Shown here: one piece after another, positions 6,475 to 7,501 of the stretch
Numbering within the stretch: the stretch's first letter is position 1
Layout of the letters: the number at the start of each line of letters is the position of its first letter
NCBI GenBank assembly: GCA_003539375.1
Contig: DPPH01000185.1
Location: forward strand, 4,585 to 12,085
Origin: Clostridiales bacterium
Lineage (GTDB): Bacteria; Bacillota; Clostridia; Tissierellales; Dethiosulfatibacteraceae
Length of the DNA: 7,501 nt
Direction of reading: 5' to 3'
Made by a program: the position numbers and the translations under genes
The notes under the pieces: model-generated
The model's database searches: none
What the model was told of the DNA's origin: nothing
The model's input: the letters and a program-made list of their open reading frames with translations, nothing else

Positions 6475-7234
6475 ATTGCTTAGAGATCTATTTCCTGAAA
6501 AAGAATCCGATAGTTGGGACAACTCTGGGGGACAGATAATTAATTTTGATAAAGACATAAAAAAAGTTTTAATAACCTTGGATATAAGCGATAAATTGAT
6601 AGATATTAGTATAGAAAAGGATGTAGATCTTATAATAAGTCATCACCCTATGTTTTTTGGCGGACTAAATAACATAGATATTAGCTCATATAAGGGTAAA
6701 ATGATAAAAAAATTAATTGATAATGAAATAAATGTTTATTCTATTCATACTAATTTTGATATGGCGGCAGAAGGTATGACAAAATTGATAACCAATAAGC
6801 TAGGCTATGAACATTTCAAGGTTTTGAAAATCCAAGATATTGAAAAGGGTACAGGTTATGGTGGAGTAATTGATTTAGAAGAAGAATTAAAAAAAGAGGA
6901 GTTAATTAGATTAATAAAAGAAAAATTCAATATTAATGAAGTTAAATACTTTTCTTCAGGAAACAAAACATATAAAAAACTTTCATTTTGCGGTGGAAGT
7001 GGGGGAGATTTTATAGAGGAAGCCTCAAAGGCCTCTGACATATATATAACAGGAGACATCAAACACCATGATTATCAACTTGCTTACGAATTAGGATTAG
7101 ATATAATAGATATAGGCCATTATGAATCAGAAAAGTTTTTTTTAGAATACATTAAGGATATTTTAGAGATAAAATTAGAGAATGTCGACTTAATAACAAT
7201 TGACAGGAATTATTTTAAGAGTATAATAATATAG
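6452..7234 (+). CDS. Nif3/YqfO/YbgI-family dinuclear metal centre protein (GTP cyclohydrolase 1 type 2-like)
   Basis: The 260 residues show the family's metal site: H64-H65 in SHHPMFF, D103 in HTNFDMA, and H223 with E227 in GHYESEKF. N-terminal SDSWDNSGGQ (19-28) and the ITGDIKHHDYQLA motif (199-211) are also diagnostic. The protein is expected to form a hexameric toroid. It is often annotated as GTP cyclohydrolase 1 type 2, but its true role is not settled. The length is near E. coli YbgI (about 247) and well short of B. subtilis YqfO (about 370), so the PII-like insertion domain of the latter is missing. The start overlaps trmK by 23 nt in another frame, which suggests translational coupling. 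The last codons (ending I-I-I) contain the rnpB promoter, and rnpB begins at the stop codon. Confidence 0.92.
   Translation: MNLKYIVKLLRDLFPEKESDSWDNSGGQIINFDKDIKKVLITLDISDKLIDISIEKDVDLIISHHPMFFGGLNNIDISSYKGKMIKKLIDNEINVYSIHTNFDMAAEGMTKLITNKLGYEHFKVLKIQDIEKGTGYGGVIDLEEELKKEELIRLIKEKFNINEVKYFSSGNKTYKKLSFCGGSGGDFIEEASKASDIYITGDIKHHDYQLAYELGLDIIDIGHYESEKFFLEYIKDILEIKLENVDLITIDRNYFKSIII
7200..7227 (+). promoter_or_regulatory. Consensus sigma-A promoter for rnpB, inside the nif3-family coding sequence
   Basis: TTGACA (7200-7205) and TATAAT (7222-7227) are both perfect, with a 16-nt spacer. The predicted start falls on the G run at 7234-7236, so transcription would begin at or just after the last base of the nif3-family stop codon. 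This is exactly where the RNase P RNA should start. The promoter occupies codons for the final residues of the upstream protein. Confidence 0.88.
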
Positions 7235-7501
7235 GGTAGTTGAGTAAGTTGGACAGTCGCATCATTTTTGATGAGGAAAGTCCGAGCTTTATAGAGCAGA
7301 GTGCTGGCTAACGGCCAGTAAGGGTGACCTTAAGGAAAGTGCAACAGAGATATACCGCCTATTAATAGGTAAGGGTGGAAAGGTGAGGTAAGAGCTTACC
7401 AGCAGTTAGGTGACTAACTGGCTATGTAAACCCCACTCAAAGCAAGACCAAGTAGGGACGTGGAATGGCTGCTCGTCATATCCCGTGGTAGGTCGCATGA
7501 A
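7235..7501 (+). ncRNA. rnpB: RNase P RNA (type A-like), 3' end beyond the window
   Basis: This is the catalytic RNA that removes 5' leaders from pre-tRNA. The diagnostic conserved block GAGGAAAGTCCGAGC is at 7273-7287, preceded by GGACAGTCGC (7251-7260) and a short P3 hairpin CATCA-TTTT-TGATG (7260-7273). P8 appears as CTGGC-TAACG-GCCAG (7304-7318), and P9 as AAGG-GTGA-CCTT (7320-7331) with a GNRA loop. The core GTGCAACAGAGATATACCGCC and GGTAAGGGTGGAAAGGTG follow. P12 is CAGTTAG-GTGA-CTAACTG (7403-7420), again GNRA-capped. GGCTATGTAAACCCC (7420-7434) and the P15 loop GGTAGG (7487-7492), which pairs with the tRNA 3' CCA, come next. The 3' strand of P4 and the end of P1 are not in the window. 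The order of elements matches ancestral type A, not the B. subtilis type B form. The exact 5' end is set by the promoter and is uncertain by a few bases. Confidence 0.95.

Noticed and set aside
6856..7062. Open frame on the - strand within the nif3-family gene
   Set aside because: Antisense shadow, low complexity, no initiation signal.
1..7501. Mobile elements, CRISPR arrays, tRNA genes, phage genes or a novel defence cassette
   Set aside because: No transposase, spaced repeats, cloverleaf or unfamiliar gene was seen; every open frame on the + strand belongs to a well-known core family.

Overview
The window looks like a core chromosomal region of a low-GC, AGA/ATA-rich Gram-positive bacterium. 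A clostridial or Tissierellia-type Firmicute is the best guess, from the gene order, the single-chain glycyl-tRNA synthetase, the SigA-type sigma factor and the type A-like RNase P RNA; I cannot name a genus. All genes are on the + strand and coding density is very high.

Layout: (1) positions 1-2874 hold the 3' end of the glycyl-tRNA synthetase gene, then a CcpN-like HTH/CBS repressor, a PPDK regulatory kinase/phosphorylase (YqfL/PpsR family) and a dGTPase-like HD phosphohydrolase. They are separated by gaps of only 11-13 nt, so they read as one transcription unit starting upstream of the window. (2) A consensus promoter (TTGACA, 17 nt, TATAAT) begins one base after the dGTPase stop and drives dnaG (primase) and rpoD (primary sigma factor), the classic macromolecular synthesis operon. 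A hairpin plus T-run follows rpoD. (3) trmK (tRNA m1A22 methyltransferase) and a Nif3/YqfO-family metal protein follow and overlap by 23 nt. (4) A second consensus promoter (TTGACA, 16 nt, TATAAT) lies inside the last codons of the Nif3 gene and launches rnpB, the RNase P RNA, whose 3' end is beyond the window.

The order glyS-ccpN-yqfL-(x)-dnaG-sigA-trmK-yqfO is, from memory, the Bacillus subtilis order. Here dgt fills the slot before dnaG, and rnpB is attached at the end. The shared theme is information flow (tRNA charging and modification, tRNA 5' processing, replication priming, sigma factor, dNTP pool control), with a gluconeogenesis control pair (CcpN-like and PPDK regulator) beside it.

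I see no mobile element, CRISPR array, toxin system or clearly novel gene system. The points worth a second look are regulatory: two consensus promoters packed into almost no intergenic space, a possible internal dnaG promoter, an odd start/ribosome-site overlap for the ccpN-like gene, and an A8 run in the dnaG linker where slippage would give a primase core without its helicase-binding part.
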